In this document: piece by piece, positions 43,247 through 54,887 of the stretch
How the letters are laid out: each line of letters opens with the position of its first letter
How positions within the stretch are numbered: position 1 is the first letter of the stretch
DNA from: Cristatella mucedo
Lineage: Eukaryota; Bryozoa; Phylactolaemata; Cristatellidae
Direction: 5' to 3'
NCBI GenBank assembly: GCA_009760855.2
Contig: WPIO01000048.1
Location: 2,329,001-2,393,000 of the forward strand
DNA: 64,000 nt
Program-made: the position numbers and the translations under genes
The notes under the pieces: generated by a model
What the model was told of the DNA's origin: nothing
The model's input: the letters and a program-made list of their open reading frames with translations, nothing else
The model's database searches: none

Positions 43247-44003
43247 CGCAGTCTCTTAGAGCCAATAGTAAATAACTTCTCTACCGCCGGCCTAAATACT
43301 GCAGACCTACATATCTATCATGTGAGAGTGGTATTCTGGAGACACGGTAGAACGTTGAATATCATTTTCAAGCGCAATTCAATGGTCACAAAAGAGCCTC
43401 CGCATTGAATAGTACGCGCATAAATAGATAGCAGGCTAGTGACGCCGTATCGATAGCACTCAAAAGTACACACAATAATAACCCCACTTTTCGCGACCAC
43501 CAAAAGGGACACGAAGCCAGACACCAGAGAAGTTAGATTTGCTGCTGCTGCCTGTAGTTTAGGCCGTCTCTCGTCCGGCTGGCATGCCTTGTCAGCCATC
43601 AGTCCCTTGAAGTCCCTTGCGCTCACGGCTTCCACTTTTAGCGGAAATCGTTACGCCGGCGTCCAATTTGAAAGTTTAGCGAGTGGAGTCAAAACCAACA
43701 GCGATGGAGGTCTCCCTGCTCTTGTGCTTAAAGAGTCAAAGTACGTGACCCCCACCCTGCGTCTCCATTGTTACTTGCCAACAATGCAGCTGCTTTGGTG
43801 CCCACTGCGATAAGCTTATTCGTTTGAGAGCCGAATTATAATAGGTAGCCACGGGAAATCCAAGCTAAGTACTATGCAAAGGCTTTTTAATCTACAAGCC
43901 GTAAAATATCGCTGGACTACGCAGAATAAAGAATTGCAGCATACCAGCCACGCCCCGAACAAATGCCGGCCCTCATAATAATCATAGTAATAATATTAAT
44001 ATT

Positions 44004-44147
44004 AGATGGTTGCTTTTCACGACCTCGGGACCGAGGTCGTGGGTTCGAATCCTGCGGTGGGTGATCCTTCATTGCCGCTGTAAGCGGTGGTGATGGCCGT
44101 AAAGGCTCTTCTTTCGCTATACAAAAGAGGCTATTAAAACAGTTAAA
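44004..44147 (+). mobile_element. SINE1 copy
   Basis: Box A is truncated at the 5' end. The perfect anticodon-arm hairpin (11-bp arms CACGACCTCGG, 2-nt loop, 44018-44041), box B GGGTTCGAATCC, and the 3' part with GTAAGCGGTGGTGATGGCC are intact. An ATA/ATT repeat precedes it. Confidence 0.85.
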
Positions 44148-44650
44148 GCATTACTATAGCACCATCGGAGAACTTAAACTCTCTCTAGGCACTTTATATA
44201 TGCTGTACAGGAAGCATGATTGAATAGTTTGTGGTAGCCTGCTCAGTGTCAACAAGCATAACGTGGTCAGAGGTGACATGCACAGAGTAAACATCCAAAT
44301 ATGATTAGTGGCAGCATGCACAGTGGCAGTATGCATCGTGCCAGCATGCATAAACGCACAAAGGATGAATTAGATGAACCCACTGAAGGCTGCGATAAAT
44401 GATATCTATCTATCAGATAGATATCATACAGATAGATGCGTTTTTAGTTTCTTTTTAAACGTCATCAAGTCAGTGGAAGTCGCGACGTCAGCCGGGAGTG
44501 AGTTTCAGGCTTTGGGAGCATACGAACTAAAGTTGTGCACAAGTTTTAAGCGCCTGATTGCAAAGGCTGTTAGACCGGCAAGCAGTGGGTTACAGAAATC
44601 AGAATAGAATATCACAAATTCATGGATCAATTTAGATGAGGCATTCCGTC
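44148..44650 (-). mobile_element. L2-like LINE, 3' part with internal deletion
   Basis: Plus-strand blocks follow the 10.24-kb copy (CATCGGAGAACTTAAACTC, TTATATATGCTG, GTGACATGCACAGAG, GGGAGCATACGAAC), then jump to the CAAGTTTTAAGCGCCTGATTG block, so several hundred bases of the RT region are missing. A 29-nt palindrome (44399-44427) interrupts it. Confidence 0.75.
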
Positions 44651-45099
44651 TAAGCAAGCCAAATCTTTAGCAATGCTGCATTTTGAAACATTTTGCATTG
44701 ACTGCTTTCACCAGCTGCCTGCATGCCCAAGTACTAGTATTACAACTTGACTGCTCTGAGTGGCTCCTGAGCACAGTGCTCAGGTAACAAATACTGGCGG
44801 AGCCGCGGCGCCTCGTAGGGCGGCTAGCGAGTCGTAGTTTCAGTATCGATGCACGTCGTAGGGCAACGGTGGCGGAGCTCTGCAGCAACCGAGAGCTGCC
44901 ATATCCCAATATAACTAGTCCATATCGTTAATGTTGTGATATTATATTCCATTTTGTATTATTATTATTATTATTTTACTATTAGGCGACGACAAAAAGG
45001 GGACGACCACATCTCTGTGCGGCACTACCAGTAGCACACCTCGGTGCTGGAGTCCATTTCGTGATTACTGATTCCGACATCTAGCTCCACTGTCTAAGC

Positions 45100-45123
45100 A
45101 ATATATATATATATATATATATG
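45100..45123. repeat. AT dinucleotide repeat
   Basis: About eleven AT units. 44660-46470 otherwise contains GC-rich stretches, a CAG tract at 45586-45604 and a C run at 45890, with no convincing exon. Confidence 0.95.
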
Positions 45124-46479
45124 ATTATACGATATATACATATACGGTTCTCAAGGGTTTTAATTTAGGAACGGCTAATGGTCTCTAGGTTTGTCGTAAT
45201 CTTGCTCACGCGGGGTGCCTACGTTTCCCTATTCGCTTTCTGCCGGCTGACCTCTGCCGAGGGGCGTCAGAGGAACAGGCGCTCAGCTCGCACAAGAGAG
45301 GGGGCGGGGCCGCTGCGACGAGGAAAACTCTATCGAGTTTTTCATTCTCAGAGGATCGCCTCTCGGAGCGCGAGGAGCTCCAACCTGTGAAATTGGCATG
45401 CAGTGTATGCAGTGAGTCTAGTCCGGTAGCATCCGTAAGCAGTAGCTTCGCGAATGCTGCCGCAATTGCAGACGATTCGTCGCTTTAGAAACTGGTGGAG
45501 AACTGCCCGCTATCGGAATTAACGATTCTAGTTTGTTCGCTTGGGCACTACGCGAGAGTACTAAATTGGCTTTCCGGATCGGACGAGCAGCAGCAGCAGC
45601 AGCATACATCGCCAGACCGCAGAGCTAGCGGACAATTGTAGTACCGAAACGCGCAGCTTGTCTCGTGACTTTGTTCGGCGCGAACTCAACCGCGTCGCGC
45701 CATTCCGCAACAACGCGCCACTGTAGACCCTCCACCGGCTCCGCTGCGCAAGGAAATAGCCCTTAAATGGAGGCATCGAGGTTTAGCATCGCTGCAACTG
45801 AATGCAACCTCTGGCCGGCCGGCGCATTGCGTAAGGTCAGCTTCTGCTCGACTGCCGGTTGCGCCGCTAGGCTGCCCGCCCGCCCGCTCCCCCCCCCCCA
45901 GCGACGACGCCCTCTCGGAAATCCCCCTGAAGCTTATTTGCAGCATTCGACCAAGAGAACGCGACGAGTAAGAGCTCTTTCGTCAGCCAGCTGCCTCCTT
46001 TAGGCGACGTAACGTGAGCCGATGTAGACGAGCCATCGACATCGGTCCTCTCCGATCGTTCCAGCTTTCTCAAATAAAGTAAATAGGTTTCTTGACCGCG
46101 CCAGGACCCGACCGTGTACGGTCACGTGTAAGGGAGGAACCAGGTTAGAATACGCCGGCCCCCTCGTGGTCGTAGAGACGGAACTGCCCAGAGATTGACG
46201 CTTCCTATTGAATGAGAACGAGCACCCTCGCCGAGTGGCCTGACGAGCTCGACCCTTGGTTACCATTGTCCCGATTTCTTTTCCGCTCTCGTCTTCGCCT
46301 CGGATTTCAGCGGCGTTTCGTAAGCGGTCGACGGATGGCGTTTTGCCGCCGACGCGCCCCCATTGATTTATAAACTGTCCCGCGTCGCGTCACTCGGCGC
46401 GCGCCTTCACGCGGTCGCGTACCTTCCCGAGCTCGCGGCTCGTCGCGATGCTTCGCTCTCGTTGCTTAAAAGATCCCAC

Positions 46480-46648
46480 TAGCCGATTTAACTGCCACTT
46501 TTGTATAGCGACAGCGGGATGGCCTCTAAGGCCACCTTACCCACCGCTTGCAGCGGCAATAAAGGATTGCCCGCCGCAGGATTAGAACCCGCGACCTCGG
46601 CACCGAGGTCGTGAAAAAAGCAACCGCCGTACCTAGTGTGCCACCGTC
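46480..46648 (-). mobile_element. SINE1 copy
   Basis: The reverse complement has CACACTAGGTACGGCGG, the anticodon-arm hairpin around ACCTCGG and CCGAGGT, box B GGGTTCTAATCC and GCGGGCAATCC, then GTATAGCGACAGCGG read on plus at the 3' side. Fairly intact. Confidence 0.8.
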
Positions 46649-46929
46649 GTACTGCGGCGGCTCGGCCCATCGTTCGTGCGCGCCCGCGGCCCCGGACTCC
46701 CGACTGATTTACAACGAAAGTACGCCAAGCATTCTCCGTAAGCAGCTCACTCTAGCGGCCGTAGGTATACCTCCGAAAGCGGTCGTCGCAATTACTTTCC
46801 GCCTACAGAGCCAAACGGGAACCGATGGCCTCGCTCCGCTCGAGCGCGCTCCTGTTCGGCGGCGGCGGCGGCGCGCACAGCGGTCTGCTCGCAGGAGACA
46901 TGGCGACACTATTCTCCGCTTAAAGACCG

Positions 46930-47290
46930 CTGGTGATAGAAGCTGTAGCTCTGCAGGTCCTAAACTGTGGAACTCGCTTCCACGATTCTTACAAAACGAC
47001 AACTACTCTCCTACTGCAGACTATTGCACATCCTTTTCAGCGGTCCTGAGCTGCTACTTCTATGCTACTCACTACCTGAACTGCTCTCCCGAATCTGCTA
47101 TGCTTCCCACTTTTTCTTTGTTGCATGAGACGAAGACTGTTTGTTACCGAATGCGTACCGAAAGCCGCTCAGGCTGTGAGTGAGCTATACAAAACTCTCC
47201 TTCGTAACACCCACTTGATCTTTATGACTATGTGGAGTTACAGACGGAGATATATTGCATTACATTACATTATTCCCGCGCGAAAAAGTC
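46930..47290 (+). mobile_element. LINE-B 3' end with RT C-terminus
   Basis: The plus frame SSAGPKLWNSLPRFLQ is the conserved terminal block of CR1/L2-type RTs (equivalent of APKAWNSLP in the other family), followed by CYFYATHYLNCSPESAM, then 3' UTR and an ATTACATTACATT tail. A distinct family from the L2-like one here. Other copies lie at 42.47 (minus), 51.30, 52.35 and 5.98 kb. Confidence 0.8.
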
Positions 47291-48145
47291 GCGCTTCCAG
47301 AGCTCGAAATCTCGATTGATTTTGAATATTTTGTGTTACCCCAAAGCAGCGACGTTTCCAGACAGGACGGGGAAACTGTTCGCGCTCATGGGAAAAATTA
47401 CCGAATTAGTCCTGGAACTGTATTGCAACGACCTCATCTATTCTCACGAGCTGCATTGGACCATGAGCGGCGCTAAAACGATAACAAATGGAAGCGCCTA
47501 CGTAGCCTTCGCAAAGCTACTTAGACGCTTCTCGACTCTTAAATTTTCTAGTAAGCTCGGCTCTCACCTAAGATCCGCACGCTCCTGTAGCGTGCTTAGC
47601 ATATTCCCTACAGGAAAACAGCTAGTACAGCATTGCTGCCGTAGTAGCACTAAATTTTCTCAGGCAGAGACGTCACGGTTTTCGGTCGTGCTAAGGCGAC
47701 ATCGAGCGAGCGAAGCCAGATCGAACGAGATCGATCGACCGTCGGCACTTTGGCTCTGTAGGAGAAAATGGCATGCCACTACCGCTCGCGCGTTCTCCCA
47801 ACCTCGATCAAGACGTTCTATAAAGCACTTGAATAAGGCGTCGAATTCGATCTGAGTATACCATCGGTCTTGGCAACACCGATTGATTGTACGCGTAGCC
47901 AAGCACTCATGGCCGTTACTAAGATCGACAGCAGCATCATTGAGTGCGGCTTCATTGATTGGTCGGCTTTTCATCGTCAAGCGTTTTTATTGGTCAGTCG
48001 GAATCACTAATGCAATCGTAAGCTTGCTTTGTAGGTGCCTAAATTCAGATAACGACACCGTGGTGTGGCATCTGAGAATAGCAAGGAGAGACAATGCTAG
48101 CCTGCTGTGTCTCTGTCCCGAAGATTTCTATCAGCAGCTTGCCTT

Positions 48146-48517
48146 TCACAGCAGCACTTCTTTCCCTTTGAGCCAGCTTCGATGCTGGAAATACAAGACT
48201 CCGATCGATAAGAACACGTCCTCACTGCTGCAAAAGGAAGGGGCCTCGGGGCCTCGGGGATTTTTCGGCTCGTAGTCTATGAGCGCTTGCTGTGCGAACG
48301 CACGCGTGCGCACGCGTTGCTCCGCCGTGTGGCGATGCACATGTACCCGCAGGCTCGCATTCAACGCCACGACTGGGCAGCTGTAAGCACAGCTTGGGCA
48401 ATGATACATGTGCTCGGGTAAGCGCTGCTGCGTAGATACGTACAGGCGCACTTGTACGTGACCTTTTGCAGATGAATAACAGCGATGATGGCTTATATAA
48501 GATCTAATGCAGGCCAC
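48146..48517 (-). CDS. ORF with one C2H2-like zinc-finger motif
   Basis: A 123-codon frame containing YHCPSCAYS followed by SLRVHVHRHTAEQR, which resembles a C2H2 finger and its linker. The spacing is C-X2-C-X15-H-X3-H, longer than the usual X12, and only one finger is present. It could be a decayed exon of a zinc-finger gene or chance. No splice context or neighbouring fingers were found. Confidence 0.22.
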   Translation of the reverse strand: MACIRSYISHHRCYSSAKGHVQVRLYVSTQQRLPEHMYHCPSCAYSCPVVALNASLRVHVHRHTAEQRVRTRAFAQQALIDYEPKNPRGPEAPSFCSSEDVFLSIGVLYFQHRSWLKGKEVLL

Positions 48518-48529
48518 AGTGACGTCTCA

Positions 48530-51290
48530 CGTTTCACACGACTCGCGCGGATATGTGGAACGGCAGCCTAACGGTGGGCCTAACGGGCCGAATGGAGACG
48601 AGCTGTCGATGTACTAGTGCCGGTACAGCACAGAACGTCGGCACTGTCGCCGTGGAGTAGCTAGCTATGGGAAAAGCTGCTAGTGCTACTCGGACATGGG
48701 AAAATCCCACACTCAAAATGAGCTTGGCCAGCAAGTCTCCTGTAGCGTGTTGGTCAGGGTGTCCTGTCCCAAATAAGAGCTTTCATCGGACAAACACGCG
48801 AGTACTTCTATATTCTCTACCCCAATTAAAGAGATACTAAGGACACAAATAAGCTCACCAATTTAGAAGGTCAAAGTTGATACTAAATACTATCTCTGCC
48901 ATTGAGTTGCGTGCAACTAAAAATATCTGCATAATTTCCAACTGACGGATTCTCATGTAGATAGCACTCCTCGACAGAAAAAGAGAACATGGGATACTTT
49001 ATCATAATAATAAGTCACATTTAACAGCACCTTACGAGAACTGAATCCCTTCATTCGTGTATCCAGGCTAGGTTCGGTTGGCTGGGACAGGACATCTGCA
49101 ATGCGGTAAGGGTCACCGGCTAGGCCGGGGTCTAGCCTGTTGGCATGGCCGGATGCGACGTGACGAGAGGTCACCGGAGATCTTGGGTAAGGGAAGTTGG
49201 CCGACTAAGTCGTGGTGTTGGACGCTCCCGATTTCGAGTTATGCATCTGGATTGGTGCATGCGTGCTCCGGCGATGCGGCCACGCATGCAAGATAACGAG
49301 TACCCGAGGCCCAAGCGGAGCTGGATAGCACGCTCATTGTTGTGGCTGGTATAATCGCATTCACCCAGTAGCGTGTTCGTGGCACCCCGTGAGTTGGTGT
49401 CTTTCGGTGGAAGCTCTCGACTGTGGTAGACATCGACTCCGACTACCCAAGCAGTTACTCAGCTAGCCGGATCTATGACCGCGTACGCTTGTACTGTTGG
49501 AATGGAGTCGGTACAACCATGGGACTGCGTAAGCCGACTAAGCAACTAACACATTTGTTCGCGCTTGCTGCGTCGTCTTGCGCCCCTATAGTTTACTTTG
49601 TGTAGTATCCTTCCTGTAGACTTGTTTAGTTCTCCCCTGTTAGTGTTAGCGTATGCGATATTATAAGGAGGTTTAACCTGACGACGCTCGTCTTACCCTA
49701 GCTCGCTAGCATGGCGAGCGGCGGCGTGGCCTGAGCGTGGCGGGGCTTCGCGGGAAATAGCATCTGACCCCAAGATATTGGCTACATTTGTACTTTACTT
49801 GTGCGGGAAAGAGTCATAACATGCACCGAGTCAGAACGCTTAACCACATAAAGGGCATGGGACCTCGACTACTGCAGACAGCAACAGCACTTTGCAGAGA
49901 AGATTACATCCAGAAACGTCCTGGTGGCATTTCTACGAGGCGAGACACCTTGAAATGTGGCCTTCTAAAAAATTCTGCACAAATCCCACGGACGCGATGC
50001 AATATTTCAGCTGTAGAAATAATCCGACGAACGTAGCTGTTTTGACATGCATCTGCTAGGCTCGCCAGCAAAGACATTTACAACATTAAGTCGAAACATT
50101 AAACTTACCAAGCATCTTATTTTCAGAGGCTACGTTTTATCAGTGGCATCAAAACCAAAATTAGTTATTAAGCACAGTATTGGATCAAAAAACTTATGCT
50201 CTTACCAAAATCTTGCTACTTTATACCTCAAAGAACCTATCAACTCTATTTGGCAGGAATGATCACATAGACCTGAGGCAATGGGTCACCTTGACCCATT
50301 GCCTACATATTAACAAACGAAAGAATTGTACAGTCAGACGTTGATTATGGAATATTTAGCTCAGATATTATTTTTGTGTTATACTTCCTGCTTTGGAGAC
50401 TCTGAAAATAAAAGTGATCCAAGCACGGGGTATTCCTGCCGAGTTGGTCATTTCCATCACACCCCTCCGTTAACCCAAGCCGACTAGCTGTAGCCAGCCA
50501 GAAGTCGTGACCTTGCCAATACTAAATACAAGCAACTTGGTAGGATTAATATTGGAATTAAGATTCCAAATTTGTCTTTAAAGAGACTTGCTACAAGAGT
50601 ATGCAATTTTAGCAGCGGTAGCATCAATCGCCAGGTAGCCTTCGGAATCGTACCTTCTGATATCCCTTACATCTAAAATAGTGGCTATAGTGCAGCACAG
50701 ACACGAGGTCAGGACATCTATTGGCAGGCTCTCACACTGTCTCAACCGATGGCAAGCTCATAATGGCCACTTGCTAACTGGCTACCGGTGGAGAGTAGCA
50801 ACGATACTTATTGGCATTTAAGAATACTGTATTATCACTGGGCAAGTACGGCCGCCTCGAACACAAGTCTACCACTCACTTGTCCAGCATTGCTCGAACC
50901 AATTTCAAACTTAGGTGAGCGTGCTGTGCAGAAATAAATGTTGCTGCCTTCGTATCACTGTGCGTACCTCTGATTCTCGCAAATACAGGAAGCCTTGCTA
51001 TTCGAAGCGGATAGCGTTGCTTCGCCATGTTTAAGCTTGCTACAGACGGGGCCAAGCGGACGAGTCCCACAAGCCCACATCCTGCCTATTGTGTTCAATC
51101 CTGCAAAGGGAAATTCGCCTGCAGGCAAATTGACCGTGACGATCCCGATCCCATGCTGCAGAGGCACAAGAAATCGAGCTCACTCCCACAAAGACTTATT
51201 GAGAAAGGATAAAGTCCACGAGAGACTAGAACCAATTGCAGTTTCAAGTTATATCTCTTTTGGATTACCCGAGATCGTGTGTTAAATTAG
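48530..51290. other. No supported gene; worn repeats
   Basis: A weak minus-oriented L2 tail relic lies at 49005-49060 (AATAATAAGTCAC, CCTTACGAGAACTG). A perfect 13-bp hairpin lies at 50276-50304. ORFs are short and unrecognisable. Confidence 0.45.
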
Positions 51291-51299
51291 CTGTTCCAT

Positions 51300-51645
51300 T
51301 CCTCGGTTTAAAGATCGTTGGCTACAGAAGATTTAGCTCTGCAGTTCCTAGGCTGTGTAACTCGCTTCCACGATTCTTACAAAAAAGACAACTACTCTCC
51401 TGCTGCCGACTATGGCTCATCAAATTCAGCGGTCCTGAGCTGCTACTTTCATGCTACTCACGACCTCAACTGCTCTCCTGACTCTGCTATGTTTCCCAAT
51501 TTCTCTTTGTTGCGTGAGATGAAGTATGTTGGCTACCGAATGCGTACCGAAAGCTAATTAGGCTGTGAGTGCGCTATGCAAAACTCTCCTGCGTAACACT
51601 CACATAGTCTTTGTGGAGTTACAGAAGGAGATACATTACAAATTC
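51300..51645 (+). mobile_element. LINE-B 3' end
   Basis: Parallel to 46930-47290: TCTGCAGTTCCTAGGCTGTG, AACTCGCTTCCACGATTC, the CTACTTTCATGCTACTCACG block, CGAATGCGTACCGAAAGC and a GGAGATACATTAC tail. The frame is broken. Confidence 0.8.
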
Positions 51646-51894
51646 GGACATCAGATCGGTCGTTAAATCGTCAGCCGCGTTCGCCGTTGCTAACGCTGTA
51701 GGGACCGAGAGAGATCAACAGCAAGGAACTATCTTACCCTGTCCTAAACTATCGCAATGGCTTGGCCTCTTCATAACTTCGCCAACTGCCCAAGTAGCTC
51801 CATGCCTTCAGGTTCTCTCAAGTCATCAAGTTAACTTCCTTTCTATGCCTTTTAAGTTTGTCAGCGTTTTGCTCTCCTTGCACGCATAACTTAT

Positions 51895-51958
51895 AACAAA
51901 TACATCCGTCATAGCGCCCTCAGAAAACTGGTCTCTTTCTAGGCACTTTACATTTTTA
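51895..51958 (-). mobile_element. L2-like LINE 3' tail
   Basis: Plus-strand ATAGCGCCCTCAGAAAACTGG, TCTTTCTAGGCACTTTACA. Short 3' tail only. Confidence 0.7.
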
Positions 51959-52042
51959 ACTTTCACTACTCGTATGCAATGATAGTATCTTCATTCTGCT
52001 GCTGCCAGCTCTGGCACGTTCTTTGCCCACGGGCCTTCGCCC

Positions 52043-52346
52043 AGGAGGTAAGATGCTCGCTCTTCACGACCCGGATTTTGCGTTCCAGTCCTGCAGTGGG
52101 CGATCCATTATTGCCAAGCTGGTTTGGTCCAGCGGTCAAGGTGCTCGCTCCGGTCAATGTCTGGCTGAGGTCATGGGCTCGAGCCTCGAGGCATAAGTGA
52201 AGCGCCTGAATAAAGATTAAGTTCTCTTGGGGCGCTATACAAATGAATTATATATTTTTTATATTGTCCACTGCAAGCAGTGGCGGCAGCCGTAAAAGCT
52301 CTTCTGCCGATATATAAATGAGGTTGTTCAATCGGCTAGCGTTTTT
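52043..52346 (+). mobile_element. SINE1 copy split by a SINE2 insertion
   Basis: 52043-52118 carries the SINE1 head to GGGCGATCCATTATTGCC; 52262-52346 resumes with CCACTGCAAGCAGTGGCGGC to CAATCGGCTAGCG. The intervening 52119-52261 is SINE2. A short TATTGCC/TATTGTCC similarity at the junctions may be the target duplication of the SINE2 insertion. Confidence 0.8.
52119..52261 (+). mobile_element. SINE2 copy nested in SINE1
   Basis: AAGCTGGTTTGGTCCAGCGG (box A), GGGCTCGAGCCTCG (box B), then the L2-like tail AGCGCCTGAATAAAG...GTTCTCTTGGGGCGCTATA and an AT-rich end. Younger than the SINE1 it interrupts. Confidence 0.85.
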
Positions 52347-52560
52347 TCTCGCACCGTTTTGCAGCTGTTTCTTTGCCAATTACTTCCTGGACTGCTCATC
52401 TGATTCGCCTATGCTGCCCGCTCCTTTTTGGTTACTTTACATGAAGGTCATTGGTTACGGAATGCAGACCGAAAGCCGCTCAGAGTTGAGTGCCCTACTG
52501 AAAACTCTCCACTGCAACTTCCTCTTGAATCGTGGCTGAGTAAAACTTGGACGGCGACAC
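52347..52560 (+). mobile_element. LINE-B 3' fragment
   Basis: Blocks ACTTCCTGGACTGCTC, TCTGATTCGCCTATGC, GGAATGCAGACCGAAAGCC and AAAACTCTCCACTGCAACTTC correspond to 47070-47215. More diverged than the other copies. 52560-53790 holds no supported gene. Confidence 0.65.
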
Positions 52561-53794
52561 ATTTAACGATAGAGGACACATCTCCACCTAGCCTGGTACA
52601 ACTCCGAAGGTGCACATGAGCCCACAGACGAACGCTATCCTTTAAAAAACTGCTAGGTCATCCTTCCAAGACTACAGGTCCGGAATTTACGTAACGTCGG
52701 AAATAAGTGCAGCTGCACATGAACTAGCAACAGCTAGCTCTCTTCGGAATCTAGCTTGGGGTGCCTTGGCAATTGGACAAAACCACCAGCTCGTCGAACG
52801 ACTGGCGCGTTTTCTGATGATTCATATTCCTTTGGGCAACTGACTTGACACTACGGCAGGTCAGTTGAAGTGGGCCTGCTAGGCCAACGGAAGGTGCCAC
52901 GCTAGAGTTCGCAGCCAGACATAAACTGTTTCGCTCGCAGGGGATGAATGGCTGGCCATTTAACCTGATCATTCCTCTCTGAGGAGTTTTGAAAGACGTC
53001 CAGACAAAGTTTCCCTCTCTGCAGACGGGCTATCGTCTGTCTACCCACTACATAAGTGATACCACTCTTTTTGGGCACCAATCTTGCTGCAACATTCGCC
53101 ATCAGGAAGCAGCAGCAACTTTTACCGCTCCCAACTTTCACTATGCCAGAGTCTTCTCTTGTATCTACAGCATCAATGTCCGGACGTATGATGGTCTGCA
53201 GAAAATGATGGTCATTTTGACATCTCTTATCTACTGTTAGAATAAAGACTGCGAGAGGCTTTCCTAAACATAAATGTTACCAAGAAATTAATTGCCTTCC
53301 AGGAGTCCAAAGCTAAGTCAAGAGATCCTTATCTTACAGTTAAGAACTGCCACGACGGTGGATTGCTGGCTCTTGACGAATCGAGCAGCATGCAACGACA
53401 GATCAAATTAGCATCAAGGCTTTCGAGGTATAGACCTAGCCATACGAGGAATGTAATTGGTAATATAAGATACAAAGTTTGAAGCATCATGGGAACAGTA
53501 ATATCGAATCTTCTGAGCTGCTGCGATCACTGGTGCCGGTCTGCTACCCGCCAAAAATTGTCATGGGTAAATTGTTCGGCGTGAATGATGAAAGGCAAAA
53601 AAGGTATTCGACAGAACGATGCACTACTTTACAGGCTAAGCAATATACAAATCCAACAACAAACGCTGCAGGAGCTAAGTTGGCAGCATCGACCTTTTGT
53701 CTTGCGACCTCGATGGCAACCCTCCCAACATTAAAAATAGCTGAGTACAAAATCAATAGGAGCAGCGAGTTGCAGGCGTGCCGGTCGGCCAATA

Positions 53795-54141
53795 TTAGCT
53801 CGGCTGGCGATTGTAGATCCGTATGCCATCCGGGGTGTCGGACTTTCCGTGGGTAACTGACAGGCCGTCTTTCTCGAGGCCAGAAGCATCGACTGCCGAC
53901 AGATCTTCGAGTTTGGGACCGAAATAAGAGATCAGGCAGCTAACACCAGCCAAAATGAATCCGAATATCATGGCACCGAATGTCAGTGCGTGCATGCCGA
54001 TGCGGAAGCGATTGTTGTCGTATTGGAGGCAGCTGCCATCCTCCTCTGCAGCGCAGCTCTGCCGTGCTGCCCCCACAGTGTCCCATGTCAAGCACGTGTC
54101 GTCGATGACAGCACCGTACAGCATCGGGGCAGGTATCCATC
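53795..54141 (-). CDS. SLCO: OATP/SLCO transporter, last coding exon
   Basis: Terminal exon of an organic anion transporting polypeptide, a 12-helix plasma-membrane carrier for large organic anions, steroids, thyroid hormones and drugs. The acceptor is TGCTGCAG before 54141; two bases complete a Gly codon, then 114 codons to TAA at 53795-53797. It starts with the family hallmark WIPAPMLYGAVIDDTCLTW, followed by Cys-containing GSCLQYDNNRFR, the last membrane helix (ALTFGAMIFGFILAGVSCLI, residues about 51-70 of the exon) and a polar cytoplasmic tail. The phase fits the exon at 54823-54887. No clear minus-strand AATAAA was located nearby. Confidence 0.93.
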
Positions 54142-54822
54142 CTGCAGCACCAAGGAGAAGATGCACAGTGAGCAGCGCTATAGAACATTCATAATGCCAT
54201 CGTCTGCTGCCAAACCACGACAGGTGCATAGCCGACACACCCGTGCTGCTCATTTGCATGCATGGAGGCAGCAAATCTTCCTTCCCGGCAGATGGTGTGC
54301 AACTGCACTCTTGTCAACGAGCACCCCCCACAATCTTATACGGGAAAGCATTCCCAGAACCAGCAGTTCACAGCTTTAGAAGTTTGGTGGATTAAACAGA
54401 AAAAGTCGGCTTGAACGGTATAGTTTGCAGGTCGAAGCAGTACAAAGTGCAATGGGCAATGCCAAGGACAACAGGTGTCAAACGAGCCAAAGAGCTCAGC
54501 AGGCAAGCAGAAACAGCATTTTGCACAACAAAATAACTGTACAAGCAGTTTTTGCTAGCAGTGCTAAGGACATGCAGCAATGGCAGTGGATGTTCCAGCA
54601 TTGCCAGCAACCTAGAGCAGTGTCTGCAGAGAGACGGCAAACCAAATCTCTCAGGCAGTAGCAGCAACCCAAGTTATAAGAAAGAAACAGCAAAAAATGA
54701 CAAAATACAGAAGAGAGAGAGAGACAGAAAGACAGACAAGGAAATCGAGATAGGGAGAAGCCATTTGTGCCAGTATTTTGCTGGCAAGTGCGCATATGTG
54801 CACGTGCGCATCGCTGACCTAC

Positions 54823-54887
54823 CGACGAGGCTGAGACATTCGGCGTGTATGCCAAGGCTGAAGCTCCGGTGCTCTTTCTTGACACAC
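54823..54887 (-). CDS. SLCO: OATP/SLCO transporter, small internal exon
   Basis: A 65-nt exon between acceptor TTTCGTTGCTGTAG and donor GTAGGT. It contributes one base to a shared Gly codon, 21 full codons (CVKKEHRSFSLGIHAECLSLV) and one base to the next Gly codon. The RCV...RSxALG-type motif is the conserved OATP stretch just before the GWIPAP segment. Phases match exactly on both sides (upstream exon ends with two bases, downstream starts with two). The intron to the last exon is 681 bp. Confidence 0.92.

Noticed and set aside
43318-43635. 105-codon minus-strand ORF with a hydrophobic stretch
   Set aside because: One hydrophobic segment only; no family resemblance or gene structure.
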